A stretch of 42,397 nucleotides of DNA, from assembly GCA_964421875.1 (NCBI GenBank), contig CAYQZD010000021.1, positions 1-42,397 of the forward strand, read 5' to 3'. This document shows positions 16,816 to 25,905 of the stretch, piece after piece. How positions within the stretch are numbered: the first letter of the stretch is position 1; the number at the start of each line of letters is the position of its first letter. The position numbers and the translations under genes were made by a program. The notes beneath the pieces are model-generated. The model had not been told where the DNA came from. It saw nothing but the letters and a program-made list of their open reading frames with translations, and did not search any database. The DNA is from CAYQZD01 sp964421875 (GTDB taxonomy: Bacteria > Electryoneota > Tariuqbacteria > Tariuqbacterales > Tariuqbacteraceae).

Positions 16816-18219
16816 ATGAAGGTTTTATTGGTGCGTCCGCATTCGGAGGTTCCCGCCGCGCCTCCGCCTATCGGGCTGGCTTATATCGCCGGCTATCTGC
16901 GGGAGTATGCCCCTCAGCATCGGGTGTCAATCTATGACGGCCGGGTGAAGCTCACCCCGCCGGAATATATTGCGGGGCTGGTGAATGATCTTCAACCCGA
17001 CATAGTGGGTATAACCGCTTTTTCGATGGAGGCGGAGCAGGCTCACTCCACTGCTAAAGTGGTTAAGGCGGCGGCGCCGGATATGCCGGTAGCGCTTGGA
17101 GGACCTTATCCTTCGTCCGATCCTGACGGTGCGGGGGGGGACGACAATATTGATTTCATCGTCGCGGGTGAGGGGGAAATCACTTTTAAGCGCCTCCTCG
17201 ATGCACTGGAAGGCGGCGAGGGATTCGATGGGGTGGGAGGGATACACTATCGTTTGAACGGTTCGGCGCGGTTTACGGGTCAAGGGGAAGTGCATAGCAA
17301 TCCGGATGAAATCCCTTTCCCGGCTTGGGATATGGTGGATTTGGACGATTATTTCCACCCTTCCGCGTCTAAACGGCGGCTGACCAATCCCATCCAGATG
17401 AAGAACCGGGGGGTATCGGTTTTTTCCAGCCGGGGCTGCCCCTACGGCTGCACTTACTGTCATAATCTTTTTGGGCGGAAATTCCGCACCCGCTCGCCGG
17501 AAAATATCATCGCCGAATTGAAGTGGCTGAAGAGCCAATTCGAGGTGGAGGAGGTTGAATTCATCGACGATGTTTTCAACCTCGACATAGAGCGCGCCAA
17601 GCAGATAATGGATATGATGATAGCTGAGCGGCTGAACCTGAAGTTCTCCTTTCCCAATGGCCTCCGCGCCGACCGGATGGACGATGAACTCATCGATAAG
17701 ATGAAAGCCGCAGGCTGCTATCGTATTAACTACGCGGTGGAATCCGGTTCGGACCGCATCCAGAAGGTGATGAAAAAGCGGTTGAACCTGCAGCGGGCGC
17801 AGGAAGTGATAGATTATACCGCCTCGAAGAACATCAGCATCGGCGGTTTCTATATGCTGGGATTTCCCACCGAGACCGAGGAGGAAATGCGGTGCACGGT
17901 GGATTTTGCCCTTAAATCCAAATGTCATACCGCTTCGTTTTTTGTGCTGACACCGTTTCCGGGGACAGAGATGTACCAGGAAGCGGAAGCGGCCGGTTTC
18001 GATATGGAGGCTTTCTATTCGGATTACGGCGCGGTTTCGGCGAATTTATCGCAGGTTCCGTCGGAAAGGATTCTCGAAATCCGGCGCATGGCTTTCCGGC
18101 GTTTCTATTTCAATCCCCGGCGGGCTTGGAGCATCTTCCGCACCACGCCGAATAAGCTGGCGTTGTCGCGGAATTTCCTGCGGACGGCGAAGTTGTCGTT
18201 TTTAGGGAAGGAATATTAA
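16816..18219 (+). CDS. B12-binding-domain radical SAM protein 2 (close paralog group)
   Basis: This 467-residue paralog of gene 1 has the N-terminal VRPHSEVPAAPPPIG, GITAFSMEAEQAH and ALGGPYPSSDP of the B12-binding domain. Cluster ligands C208, C212 and C215 lie in RGCPYGCTYC, followed by HNLFGRK. Also present are VEFIDDVFNLD, FPNGLRADRMDDEL and AVESGSDRIQK. The C-terminal segment FRRFYFNPRRAWSIFRTTP is shared with the other members of the group and may help recognise a membrane or lipid substrate. The nearest purine-rich motif (GGGAG) is too far from the ATG to be a normal ribosome binding site. The AAA-type ATPase gene follows 23 bp later. Confidence 0.88.
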   Translation: MKVLLVRPHSEVPAAPPPIGLAYIAGYLREYAPQHRVSIYDGRVKLTPPEYIAGLVNDLQPDIVGITAFSMEAEQAHSTAKVVKAAAPDMPVALGGPYPSSDPDGAGGDDNIDFIVAGEGEITFKRLLDALEGGEGFDGVGGIHYRLNGSARFTGQGEVHSNPDEIPFPAWDMVDLDDYFHPSASKRRLTNPIQMKNRGVSVFSSRGCPYGCTYCHNLFGRKFRTRSPENIIAELKWLKSQFEVEEVEFIDDVFNLDIERAKQIMDMMIAERLNLKFSFPNGLRADRMDDELIDKMKAAGCYRINYAVESGSDRIQKVMKKRLNLQRAQEVIDYTASKNISIGGFYMLGFPTETEEEMRCTVDFALKSKCHTASFFVLTPFPGTEMYQEAEAAGFDMEAFYSDYGAVSANLSQVPSERILEIRRMAFRRFYFNPRRAWSIFRTTPNKLALSRNFLRTAKLSFLGKEY

Positions 18220-18242
18220 CCTTATTATAAGGGTTAAATATT

Positions 18243-19460
18243 ATGAATAAGGAATTTAAAGAAAGTCCGTTTTATCCCGGGAAGGTCATTCCCGTGGATT
18301 ATTTTATGGCGCGGGAAGAAGAGATTTCTAATATCCTTCACTTGATTAACCAATCACTGAGGGGCCGCCTTGAGAGTATTTTCATTCAAGGTGAAAGAGG
18401 GATTGGCAAAAGTTCGTTGGCGGATTTTATTTCATTTCTTTCAGGAACAGAATTCGGATGTATTGGTGCGCATTGTTACTTGTCAGGAGCGAAGAGTATT
18501 GAGGATTTTACGAGGATTGTTTTCCAAAAGCTAATTAATGCTGCACCTGACAAAGACCATTTAGAAAAATTGAAAGGACTATTTAGAGACTATATTAAGG
18601 GATTTAGCTTAAGCGGATATGGCTTTGGGTTGGGAGTAGAATTTGCCACCGACAAAAAAGAACTTAAGAATCTGACTATCAATTTTGTTCCGGCTCTTCT
18701 TGAATATTACAACAATATCAAAGATAAAAACAACGGTATTATATTGATATTGGATGACTTAAATGGATTAAGCGACACAGAAGATTTTTCGCCTTTTATA
18801 AAAAGCATATATGATGAATTGGCGCAGTCTAAATTACCTTTTACATTGATATTAGTTGGACTTCCGGGACGAAGGAGCGATTTGATAAAACACCAACCTT
18901 CGATTGCCAGGATTTTCAACTTAATTGAATTAAATCCCTTCAATGATAATGAAACTAAGAAGTTTTTCATCAGTAATTTTAACAGAGTCGGTATCAAGGT
19001 TGAAAACGACGCATTGGGAGAAATGAATTTTTATTCCGGGGGTTTTCCTGCGCTTATGCATGAAGTCGGTGATGCAGTTTTTCTTTTAGACAAAGATGGA
19101 TCTATCACAATGGATGATAGTCTTTTTGGGATATTAGAAGCAGCTAAAATTATTGGTAGAAGATATTTGGATGAACAGATCATTAATGAATTGCACAGTA
19201 AAACTTATAGGGAAATTTTAAAGCGAATCGGAACTCATGGACTGGGTTTCACTTTTAAAAGACAAGAACTATTGGAATTGTTTTCTGGTTTGGAGATGGA
19301 CAGAGAGAAAAGAAGCATCGACAATTTTATCCGCAAGATGAAGAAACTGAATGTAATTATGGAAAGCGAAATTAGGGGAAGATATAAGTTTGTAAATGAA
19401 CTTCACTACCTTTATTTCAAATTTCATGCTTTCAAAGAGATTAAAGAAAACCAAGCCTAA
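18243..19460 (+). CDS. AAA/STAND-type ATPase with C-terminal winged helix, A+T-rich
   Basis: This 405-residue P-loop ATPase resembles archaeal-type ATPases and ORC/AAA_16-like proteins. It has YFMAREEEISNIL, Walker A G50-ERGIGKSS, Walker B IILILDDLN (about 166-174), an arginine-containing region near GLPGRRSD and, from about residue 320, a helix-turn-helix-like C-terminal domain (EILKRIG...FTFKRQELLELF). Such proteins act as DNA-linked, signalling or defence switches. Base composition differs sharply from its neighbours: 18 of 60 bases are G+C in 18721-18780, against 34 of 60 in 19621-19680. Its stop codon directly abuts the next radical SAM ATG. It is likely a transferred gene, and its function with the array is unknown. 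Confidence 0.8.
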   Translation: MNKEFKESPFYPGKVIPVDYFMAREEEISNILHLINQSLRGRLESIFIQGERGIGKSSLADFISFLSGTEFGCIGAHCYLSGAKSIEDFTRIVFQKLINAAPDKDHLEKLKGLFRDYIKGFSLSGYGFGLGVEFATDKKELKNLTINFVPALLEYYNNIKDKNNGIILILDDLNGLSDTEDFSPFIKSIYDELAQSKLPFTLILVGLPGRRSDLIKHQPSIARIFNLIELNPFNDNETKKFFISNFNRVGIKVENDALGEMNFYSGGFPALMHEVGDAVFLLDKDGSITMDDSLFGILEAAKIIGRRYLDEQIINELHSKTYREILKRIGTHGLGFTFKRQELLELFSGLEMDREKRSIDNFIRKMKKLNVIMESEIRGRYKFVNELHYLYFKFHAFKEIKENQA

Positions 19461-20861
19461 ATGAAAATCCTCTTCGTCCGGCCTAATAGTGAAGTCCCCT
19501 CTGCAGCGCCCCCGATGGGGCTGTTGTCTCTGGCGGGTTACCTTCGGGAATACGGCGATTTCGAAATCGAGATATTCGACGGGCGCAACTTAGAATCGAA
19601 GCCCGGCGAAATCGCCGATGCCATAAAGCGTTCTCGGCCGGATGTCCTGGGAATCACTGCCTTTTCGATGGAGAACCGCGAGGCGCATAATGTGGCGGCG
19701 ATGGGGAAGGAGTTGTTCCCAGAGATGCCGGTGGTGATTGGAGGGCCCTACCCCACTTCCCAGCCGGAAGAAGCGATGGCGGATCCCAATATCGATGTGG
19801 CGGTTATCGGCGAGGGGGAGCGTTCGGCGTTAGCTTTGTTCAACGCATTGAAGAACGACGGTGATTGGGGAGATATTCGGGAATTGGCTTTCCGGCGCAA
19901 CGGAGCTCTGGTCCGCACCGACCCGGTGGATTATATCATCGACCTGGATGAAATTCCTTTCCCCGCCTGGGATTTAATCGACCTGGAAAGCTATTTCACG
20001 CGGGAGAAGCGCAAGCGCAAGACGATGAACCAGCACCAGATGAAGCAGCGCGTGGTGCAGCTTTTCACCACCCGCGGCTGCCCTTACCGCTGCGCCTACT
20101 GCCACAACCTGTTCGGTAAACGCCTGCGTTACCGGTCGATTGAAAATGTCATTGCCGAATTGAAGATGCTCAAGGAGCGTTACGGTATCGAGGAAGTAGA
20201 AATAATCGACGACATCTTCAACCTCGACCTGGGGCGCGCCAAGAACATTTTCCGGCGGATAATCGAAGAGAAACTCGACCTCAAGTTTTGTTTCCCCAAC
20301 GGCTTGCGTTCCGACCGGATGGACGAGGAGTTCCTCGATTTACTGAAAGAGGGCGGGGCTTACCGGCTGGTGTTCGCTATCGAAAGCGGTTCGCCTCGGA
20401 TTCAAAAGCTGATACGAAAGAATGTCAAGCTGGAATTGGCTCAGCGCAACATCGAATGGGCGGCGAACAGGGGATTTTCGCTGGGGGGATTTTTTATGAT
20501 TGGATTCCCGACGGAGACGGAGGAAGAAGTCTGGAACACCATCAACTTCGCCCTGAATTCGAAGCTGGGCACGGCGACTTTTTTTGTGGTGATTCCTTTC
20601 CCCGGCACCGATATGTATCAGATGGCGAAGGACGAAGGATTTAACCTGTCAGGCAGTTACGAGCATTACCAGAAGGTGGCGGTGAATGTTTCCAGAGTCC
20701 CCACCGACCGTTTGGAGCAATTAAGGAAACTGGCGCTGCGGAAGTTTTATCTGGACCCGAAGCGCATCTGGCGCTATGTCCGCACCACTCCCTGGAGAGA
20801 CCGGTTTTTCGAGAAGATATACATTTTGATAATGGCGACGCTGTTCAAGTATGAGAAGTAG
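19461..20861 (+). CDS. B12-binding-domain radical SAM protein 3 (close paralog group)
   Basis: This 466-residue paralog begins VRPNSEVPSAAPPMG and has VIGGPYPTSQP in the B12-binding domain. Cluster cysteines C207, C211 and C214 lie in RGCPYRCAYC followed by HNLFGKR. EIIDDIFNLD, FPNGLRSDRMDEEF, AIESGSPRIQK and the shared tail LRKFYLDPKRIWRYVRTTP are all present. The ATG follows the ATPase TAA with no spacer and no Shine-Dalgarno motif; translation may depend on termination of the ATPase or on reinitiation. The catalytic role is probably like proteins 1, 2 and 4. Its substrate is unknown. Confidence 0.88.
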   Translation: MKILFVRPNSEVPSAAPPMGLLSLAGYLREYGDFEIEIFDGRNLESKPGEIADAIKRSRPDVLGITAFSMENREAHNVAAMGKELFPEMPVVIGGPYPTSQPEEAMADPNIDVAVIGEGERSALALFNALKNDGDWGDIRELAFRRNGALVRTDPVDYIIDLDEIPFPAWDLIDLESYFTREKRKRKTMNQHQMKQRVVQLFTTRGCPYRCAYCHNLFGKRLRYRSIENVIAELKMLKERYGIEEVEIIDDIFNLDLGRAKNIFRRIIEEKLDLKFCFPNGLRSDRMDEEFLDLLKEGGAYRLVFAIESGSPRIQKLIRKNVKLELAQRNIEWAANRGFSLGGFFMIGFPTETEEEVWNTINFALNSKLGTATFFVVIPFPGTDMYQMAKDEGFNLSGSYEHYQKVAVNVSRVPTDRLEQLRKLALRKFYLDPKRIWRYVRTTPWRDRFFEKIYILIMATLFKYEK

Positions 20862-20953
20862 AGCGGGTCATTCAGAATCGCCATTGATTCTGAGAAGCTG
20901 CGTTACATTATAACCATAATAATAGCACATTTACCTTATTTATATACGACACT

Positions 20954-22375
20954 ATGAAGATACTGTTTTTACGACCGCATTCCAATGTCCCCTCCGCCCC
21001 GGCGCCGTTGGGGCTTTTATCGCTTATAGGTTACGCGCGCAAGTATGGCGGCTACAACGATTTCACCATTGTGGACGGCCGGGGAACGCTTACACCGGCT
21101 GAAGGATTGAGGCCTCAGATTAGAGCTGTCAAGCCGGATTTAATCGGGATAACCGCTTTTTCGATGGAGCGAGCCGAAGCTCACGAATTGGCGCGAGTAG
21201 CTAAGGAAGAGCATCCGAATGTGCCTTTGGTCATCGGCGGGCCCTACACCACCGGTGAATTCCGTGAAGTGGTGGCTGACCCCAATGTCGATTACGCGGT
21301 GGTGGGCGAGGGTGAAATCACCTTTCTGGAGCTATTGAAAAACCTTGAAAAGGGGATAAGAAAACCTGAGATCAAGGGGTTGGCTTACCAGGATAACGGC
21401 GAATTCCGCTTTCTTGGTTTTCCTGAGTTTATAAAAGACCTCGACCAGATACCGATGGTAGCCTGGGACGCTTTGGATTTGGAGTTCTATTTCAAGAACA
21501 AGCGCAAGCGCTCCACGATGAATCCCCATCCCAAATCTACCCGCTCGATTCCTCTGTTCACGACCAGAGGCTGCCCCTACCAATGCACCTACTGCCACCA
21601 GGTTTTCGGTAAGAAACTGCGCAAACGGTCGGTGGAACATGTGATGGAAGAATTGATTTACCTCAAGCGCAACCACGACCTCAAGGAAGTCGACATTATC
21701 GACGACATTTTCAATCTCGACCTGGACCGCGCCAAGAAAATCTGCGACCGGATGGTGGAGGAGAAGTTGAAGCTCGGTATCGCTTTCCCCAACGCTCTGC
21801 GCGCCGACCGGATGGACGAGGAACTTATCGATAAGCTGGTTAAAGCCGGGGCTTACCGTTTTATTTACGCCATCGAGTCCGCTTCCCCGCGTATTCAGAA
21901 AATGATAAAGAAGAACCTGAATCTGGAGCGCGCACGGGAAGTAATCGAATACACAGCTAAAAAGAATGTGTCGGTGGGTGGATACTTTATGATTGGTTTC
22001 CTGGATGAGACCGAGGAAGAGATGCAGATGACCTTCGATTTCGCCATCAATTCGCCTCTGGTCACCACCTCGTTCTTCATACTCCAACCCTTCCCCCATA
22101 CTCAAATTTGGGACCAGGCAATCGCGGCGGGGCATCCTTTACCTCAAGACCCGCAGGAACACTATTACCGTGTCTCTTATAATATTTCCCAGGTGCCTAT
22201 CGAGCGCATCAATCATATGCGCACCAAAGCGATACGCAAATTTCATTTCAATCTCTGGCGTATATACCGCTTTTTCCGAACGACGCCCTTTCGTAACGCG
22301 GTATGGACCAAGATAAAGATGATGCTGATGTTTCTCATCAAGGAGAACCCGGAGGAGGGCGGCTCGAAACTGTGA
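20954..22375 (+). CDS. B12-binding-domain radical SAM protein 4 (close paralog group)
   Basis: This 473-residue fourth paralog begins LRPHSNVPSAPAPLG. Cysteine ligands C207, C211 and C214 lie in RGCPYQCTYC, here followed by HQVFGKK instead of HNLFG. DIIDDIFNLD, FPNALRADRMDEEL and AIESASPRIQK match the group, as does the tail IRKFHFNLWRIYRFFRTTP. The leader (20862-20953) has a perfect TCAGAATC/GATTCTGA hairpin at 20872-20893 and a TATATA 8 bases before the ATG, with no Shine-Dalgarno motif. The divergence in the post-cluster motif hints at a different substrate. That is inference only. Confidence 0.88.
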   Translation: MKILFLRPHSNVPSAPAPLGLLSLIGYARKYGGYNDFTIVDGRGTLTPAEGLRPQIRAVKPDLIGITAFSMERAEAHELARVAKEEHPNVPLVIGGPYTTGEFREVVADPNVDYAVVGEGEITFLELLKNLEKGIRKPEIKGLAYQDNGEFRFLGFPEFIKDLDQIPMVAWDALDLEFYFKNKRKRSTMNPHPKSTRSIPLFTTRGCPYQCTYCHQVFGKKLRKRSVEHVMEELIYLKRNHDLKEVDIIDDIFNLDLDRAKKICDRMVEEKLKLGIAFPNALRADRMDEELIDKLVKAGAYRFIYAIESASPRIQKMIKKNLNLERAREVIEYTAKKNVSVGGYFMIGFLDETEEEMQMTFDFAINSPLVTTSFFILQPFPHTQIWDQAIAAGHPLPQDPQEHYYRVSYNISQVPIERINHMRTKAIRKFHFNLWRIYRFFRTTPFRNAVWTKIKMMLMFLIKENPEEGGSKL

Positions 22376-22446
22376 AAGACACCGAGAACAGAAAACAGAG
22401 AACCGAAAACAGAAAACCGGCAACTGGAGATAGGTAACCGGATTTT
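22376..22446. repeat. Short purine-rich degenerate tandem repeat
   Basis: Between radical SAM genes 4 and 5 the sequence repeats near-copies of an 'GAAAACAGAGAACC' unit (GAACAGAAAACAGAGAACC, then GAAAACAGAAAACCGG). Such repeats can arise by slippage. The stretch contains no gene. Confidence 0.5.
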
Positions 22447-23907
22447 ATGGCGCGATTTGCATTCATACAGAACTTATGGACGGAAAACCTGGGGATAATG
22501 TATCTATCCAGCGCGTTGAAGGCGGCGGGGCACGAGGCCCGTATCTTCATCGATGTCAGGGGTTCGAACGCCCTGCAGGAAGCGCTGGATTACCAGCCGC
22601 AGGCGGTGGGAGTCTCCTGCACCACGGGGCTGCACCACTGGGGTTTGGATTTTCTGCGCCGGTTCAAAGCCGCGAAGCCGGAAATTGTCACTCTCATCGG
22701 CGGGCCTCACGCCACATTCTGCCCCGAAGTGGCGCTGGAGGAGGGGGTGGATTTCGCGGTGATGGGAGAAGCGGAACGCGCGGTTTGCGCCATTGCAGAG
22801 GAATTGGAAGGCAGTAGGGAAATCCAACTCCTGGAAAATATCGCCTATCGGCGGGACGGGGAACTGATAATCAATCCGCTGGGAAAGCTGGAGGAAAACC
22901 TCGATTCGCTGCCTTTCCCGGACCGGACGCATTACGACCGCTATCCGTTGACCAAGCGGGAAGGGTCGAAGAATTTCATCGGGGGGCGGGGATGTCCTTA
23001 TAATTGCGCTTTTTGCGGCAATTATCGCTACCATACGCTTTATCAGGACAAGGGGAAGTGGGTGCGGTACCGTTCCCACGAAAATATATTAACGGAAATC
23101 GAGGAGGTGCGGGACCTTTATGGCATCAGGTTTGTGGGTTTTTCCGACGACACGCTGATTTTCAACCGCAAATGGCTGCTGCCCTTCCTGGAAAAATACC
23201 GCCAGCGTATCGGCCTGCCCTTCATCTCAACGGTGAGGGCGAACTTGGTCGATGAGGAGCTAGTCAAGGCGCTGAAAGCAGGGGGATGTCTTTCATGCGT
23301 GTTCGGCGTGGAATCGGGAGATGAGCGCATCCGAAATGAAGTCCTGCAAAAGGGAGTCACGGATGAGGAAATTCGCCGTACTGCCGCTCTGTTCAGAAAG
23401 TACAGAATACGGTTCGGCACCTACAATATGCTGGGACTGCCGGGCGAGACAGTAGCAGAGGCGATGAAAACGGTGAAGCTGAACGCGGGAATCCGGCCCG
23501 ATTTTCCCTGGTGCAGCATCCTCCAGCCCTATCCGGGAACTAAGATTCACGAGGATATGGAAAAGTCACTGGGGCAGGATATAGCCGCGGACCAAATCGG
23601 GGCTTCATATTTTACCGCCTCGGTTATCGATAATCCTCATCTTAAGCAGATGGAGAACCTGCAGAAGCTGTTTCATCTGGCGGTGCGGGTTCCGTTTCTG
23701 CAGCCGGCGATACGGCGGTTAATCAAACTTCCGCCGAACCCGTTGTTCACCCTGATATTTCAGGCTTCATACGGCTGGCAGTTATTGCGGCGGTCGCGGC
23801 TGAACATCTTACAGATGCTGAAATACTGGTGGACTCAGCAGGGGATGTTCCGGCGGCGTGAAGAAGCGAAAAGTCCGGAAAAGGCGTTGGCGGCGGATTC
23901 AAGTTGA
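22447..23907 (+). CDS. B12-binding-domain radical SAM protein 5 (second subfamily)
   Basis: This 486-residue protein has an N-terminal B12-binding-like domain (ARFAFIQNLWTENLGIMYL; TLIGGPHATFCPE) and a radical SAM domain with C183, C187 and C190 in RGCPYNCAFC. Also visible are VGFSDDTLIFN, VRANLVDEELV, GVESGDERIRNEV and LGLPGETVAEAMKTV. It differs from proteins 1-4 and is closest to protein 7 (27962) by shared motifs such as GGPHATF, VRANLVDE and PWCSILQPYP. The nearest purine-rich motif is too far upstream to be a normal ribosome binding site. A GNAT gene overlaps its stop codon. The substrate is unknown. Confidence 0.87.
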   Translation: MARFAFIQNLWTENLGIMYLSSALKAAGHEARIFIDVRGSNALQEALDYQPQAVGVSCTTGLHHWGLDFLRRFKAAKPEIVTLIGGPHATFCPEVALEEGVDFAVMGEAERAVCAIAEELEGSREIQLLENIAYRRDGELIINPLGKLEENLDSLPFPDRTHYDRYPLTKREGSKNFIGGRGCPYNCAFCGNYRYHTLYQDKGKWVRYRSHENILTEIEEVRDLYGIRFVGFSDDTLIFNRKWLLPFLEKYRQRIGLPFISTVRANLVDEELVKALKAGGCLSCVFGVESGDERIRNEVLQKGVTDEEIRRTAALFRKYRIRFGTYNMLGLPGETVAEAMKTVKLNAGIRPDFPWCSILQPYPGTKIHEDMEKSLGQDIAADQIGASYFTASVIDNPHLKQMENLQKLFHLAVRVPFLQPAIRRLIKLPPNPLFTLIFQASYGWQLLRRSRLNILQMLKYWWTQQGMFRRREEAKSPEKALAADSS

Positions 23908-24374
23908 GAATCGAGATAAAAGCCGCCGATAAAGCGATTATCCCTCAGATAGTCTCGCTATGGTCGGAGTTTATGGATTACCACCGGGAAATCAATCCGC
24001 TTTTCACGCGGCGGGGGGAGGGGCATTTGAATTTTCGGGACTACCTTGAAAAGCTGCTGAGCGACGGTGAGGCGCAGGTTTTAGCGGCGCTTGATGGGGG
24101 AAAGGTTGTCGCTTTTTCCATCGCCCGGATTATGGAATACCCGCCGGTGTTTGAAACTGCAAAGCACGGCGAAATCACCGACCTGGCGGTGAAGCCGGAA
24201 TACCGCCGCCGGGGAATCGGCGAAGAGATGCTGGAGCGGATGATGGAATGGTTCAAGTCGAAGGGGATGACCAGAGTGGACTTGCGGGTCGCTTCGCAAA
24301 ACCGAATCGGCCGCGCCTTTTGGGAGAAGCAGGGATTCAGGACTTATCTGGATGTGATGGGGAAGGGGATATAA
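23904..24374 (+). CDS. GNAT family N-acetyltransferase
   Basis: This 156-residue cytoplasmic acetyltransferase has EITDLAVKPEYRRRGIGEEML (about 90-110), the acetyl-CoA pyrophosphate-binding R/Q-x-x-G-x-G/A motif, and LRVASQNRIGRAFWEKQGF near the C-terminus. Its TTG start overlaps the stop of radical SAM gene 5 (TTGA), so expression is probably coupled. The substrate could be an amino sugar, peptide or small molecule; the neighbouring glycan genes make an amino sugar plausible but not shown. Confidence 0.85.
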   Translation: MRIEIKAADKAIIPQIVSLWSEFMDYHREINPLFTRRGEGHLNFRDYLEKLLSDGEAQVLAALDGGKVVAFSIARIMEYPPVFETAKHGEITDLAVKPEYRRRGIGEEMLERMMEWFKSKGMTRVDLRVASQNRIGRAFWEKQGFRTYLDVMGKGI

Positions 24375-24416
24375 CAATTTTGACAATGAACTAACGGACC
24401 ATATCAGCTTAAATAA

Positions 24417-25832
24417 ATGAAAATCCATCTCATCAACCCCCCCTCGCCGGGGGATTACCCTTTCACCCGGGAAGGGCGCTGTATGCAGAAGGAAGGAGTC
24501 TGGACCACGGTCTGGCCCCCCATTACCCTCTGCACCGCCGCCGCTATCCTGCGGGAAGCGGGATTTGAAGTTCGGGTTAACGACTGCCCCTCGGAGGGGA
24601 TAGACCGGGAACAGCTAAGGTCGCTGCTGAAGGATTACCATCCTGACCTGCTGATTATCAACACCTCCACCCCCTCAATTAGTCACGACGCCGGGATTCC
24701 CGCTTTAGCGAAGGAAGCCCTGCCGGATTTGCGGACCGCGTTCATCGGCATCCACCCCGGAGTTTTACCGGAACAGACTTTTGCGCTGAGTCCGGGGCTG
24801 GACTTCATCATCCGGGGCGAGCCGGAATTCACCGCGCTGGAACTGGCGCAAAGGCTGGAAGCGCGCGAAAGCCCTGAGGGGATAATCGGATTATTCACCG
24901 GTATCAATGGTGAAATCAGACGTTTCGACAACCGGCCTTATCATCCCGATTTGGACAGTCTTCCTTTTCCCGCCTGGGATTTAGTGGACTTGGATAAATA
25001 TCGTCTGCCTTTCACGGGGAAACGTTTCGTGATGGTAATGTCCAGCCGGGGCTGTCCCTACGACTGCACTTTCTGCGTAGCGCAGAGTTATTACGGAAAG
25101 AAACTCCGCAAGCGCAGCGCGGAGCGCATCGTTGACGAAATCGAATGGGCGATACGGGAGTTTGGGGTGAAGGATTTCTTCTTCTGGTCGGAATCGTTTA
25201 CCATCATCAAGAAAAACATTCATGGTCTATGCGATGAAATCCTGCGGCGCGGACTCAAAATCCGATGGGTCTGCAACAGCCGGGTGGATAATGTGGACCT
25301 GGATTTGCTGAAAAAGATGAAGCACGCCGGGTGCTGGATGATTTCCTATGGCATCGAGTCGGGCGACCAGGATTTGCTTGACCGCGCCCAGAAACGCATC
25401 ACTCTGGAACAGATAAGGCAGGGGGTGGAACTCACGAGAAAGGTGGGATTTCAGATTGCCGGCCATTTTATGCTGGGACTGCCGGGCGAAACCGAAGACA
25501 CTTTACGCCAGACCGGCGAGTTTTCCCGCTCACTTGATTTGGATTACGCCCAGTTTTACTGCGCCGCGCCCTGGCCCGGTTCCAGGTTTTACGATGAGGC
25601 AGTGCGGGAAAATTGGCTGAACAGCGACGACTGGAGCCGTTATGAGCAGTCACAGATGGTAGTGGATTACCCTGAAATATCGGGACAGCGGATGATGGAG
25701 CTTCGCGACCGGATGACCAGAGCCTTCTATTTCCGCCCGCGAATAATTTGGAAGACGATGAAAAAAATCACCTCCCCTCGGGAGTTCAGGAACTTTGCGC
25801 GGATGACGAGGTCTTTCCTCGATTGGATTTAG
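24417..25832 (+). CDS. B12-binding-domain radical SAM protein 6 (third subfamily)
   Basis: This 471-residue protein has an N-terminal domain with the classical INPPSPGDYPFTREGRC opening and VWPPITLCTAAAILREAG. The radical SAM motif RGCPYDCTFC supplies C213, C217 and C220. FFFWSESFTI, VCNSRVDNVDLDLL, GIESGDQDLLDRA and LGLPGETEDTLRQT follow. This form resembles BchE/P-methylase-type B12 radical SAM enzymes more than the array group. No Shine-Dalgarno is visible before the ATG. The C-terminal tail (about 425-471) is basic and hydrophobic. Its role in this locus is unknown. Confidence 0.87.
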   Translation: MKIHLINPPSPGDYPFTREGRCMQKEGVWTTVWPPITLCTAAAILREAGFEVRVNDCPSEGIDREQLRSLLKDYHPDLLIINTSTPSISHDAGIPALAKEALPDLRTAFIGIHPGVLPEQTFALSPGLDFIIRGEPEFTALELAQRLEARESPEGIIGLFTGINGEIRRFDNRPYHPDLDSLPFPAWDLVDLDKYRLPFTGKRFVMVMSSRGCPYDCTFCVAQSYYGKKLRKRSAERIVDEIEWAIREFGVKDFFFWSESFTIIKKNIHGLCDEILRRGLKIRWVCNSRVDNVDLDLLKKMKHAGCWMISYGIESGDQDLLDRAQKRITLEQIRQGVELTRKVGFQIAGHFMLGLPGETEDTLRQTGEFSRSLDLDYAQFYCAAPWPGSRFYDEAVRENWLNSDDWSRYEQSQMVVDYPEISGQRMMELRDRMTRAFYFRPRIIWKTMKKITSPREFRNFARMTRSFLDWI

Positions 25833-25905
25833 GTGAAATCAAAGTCTTCATCCTACCTGAGGGGTAACTTTATTATACAGCCCAACTTGAATTCTGAATT
25901 CGGGA

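Noticed and set aside
16927..17928. Long (333-residue) minus-strand ORF
   Set aside because: It is antisense to radical SAM gene 2 with low-complexity, His-rich translation and no motif; a shadow of the high-G+C coding strand.
22376..22446. CRISPR-like repeat between radical SAM genes 4 and 5
   Set aside because: The repeat units are short, degenerate and contiguous without unique spacers; it is not a CRISPR array, and none was found elsewhere in the window.
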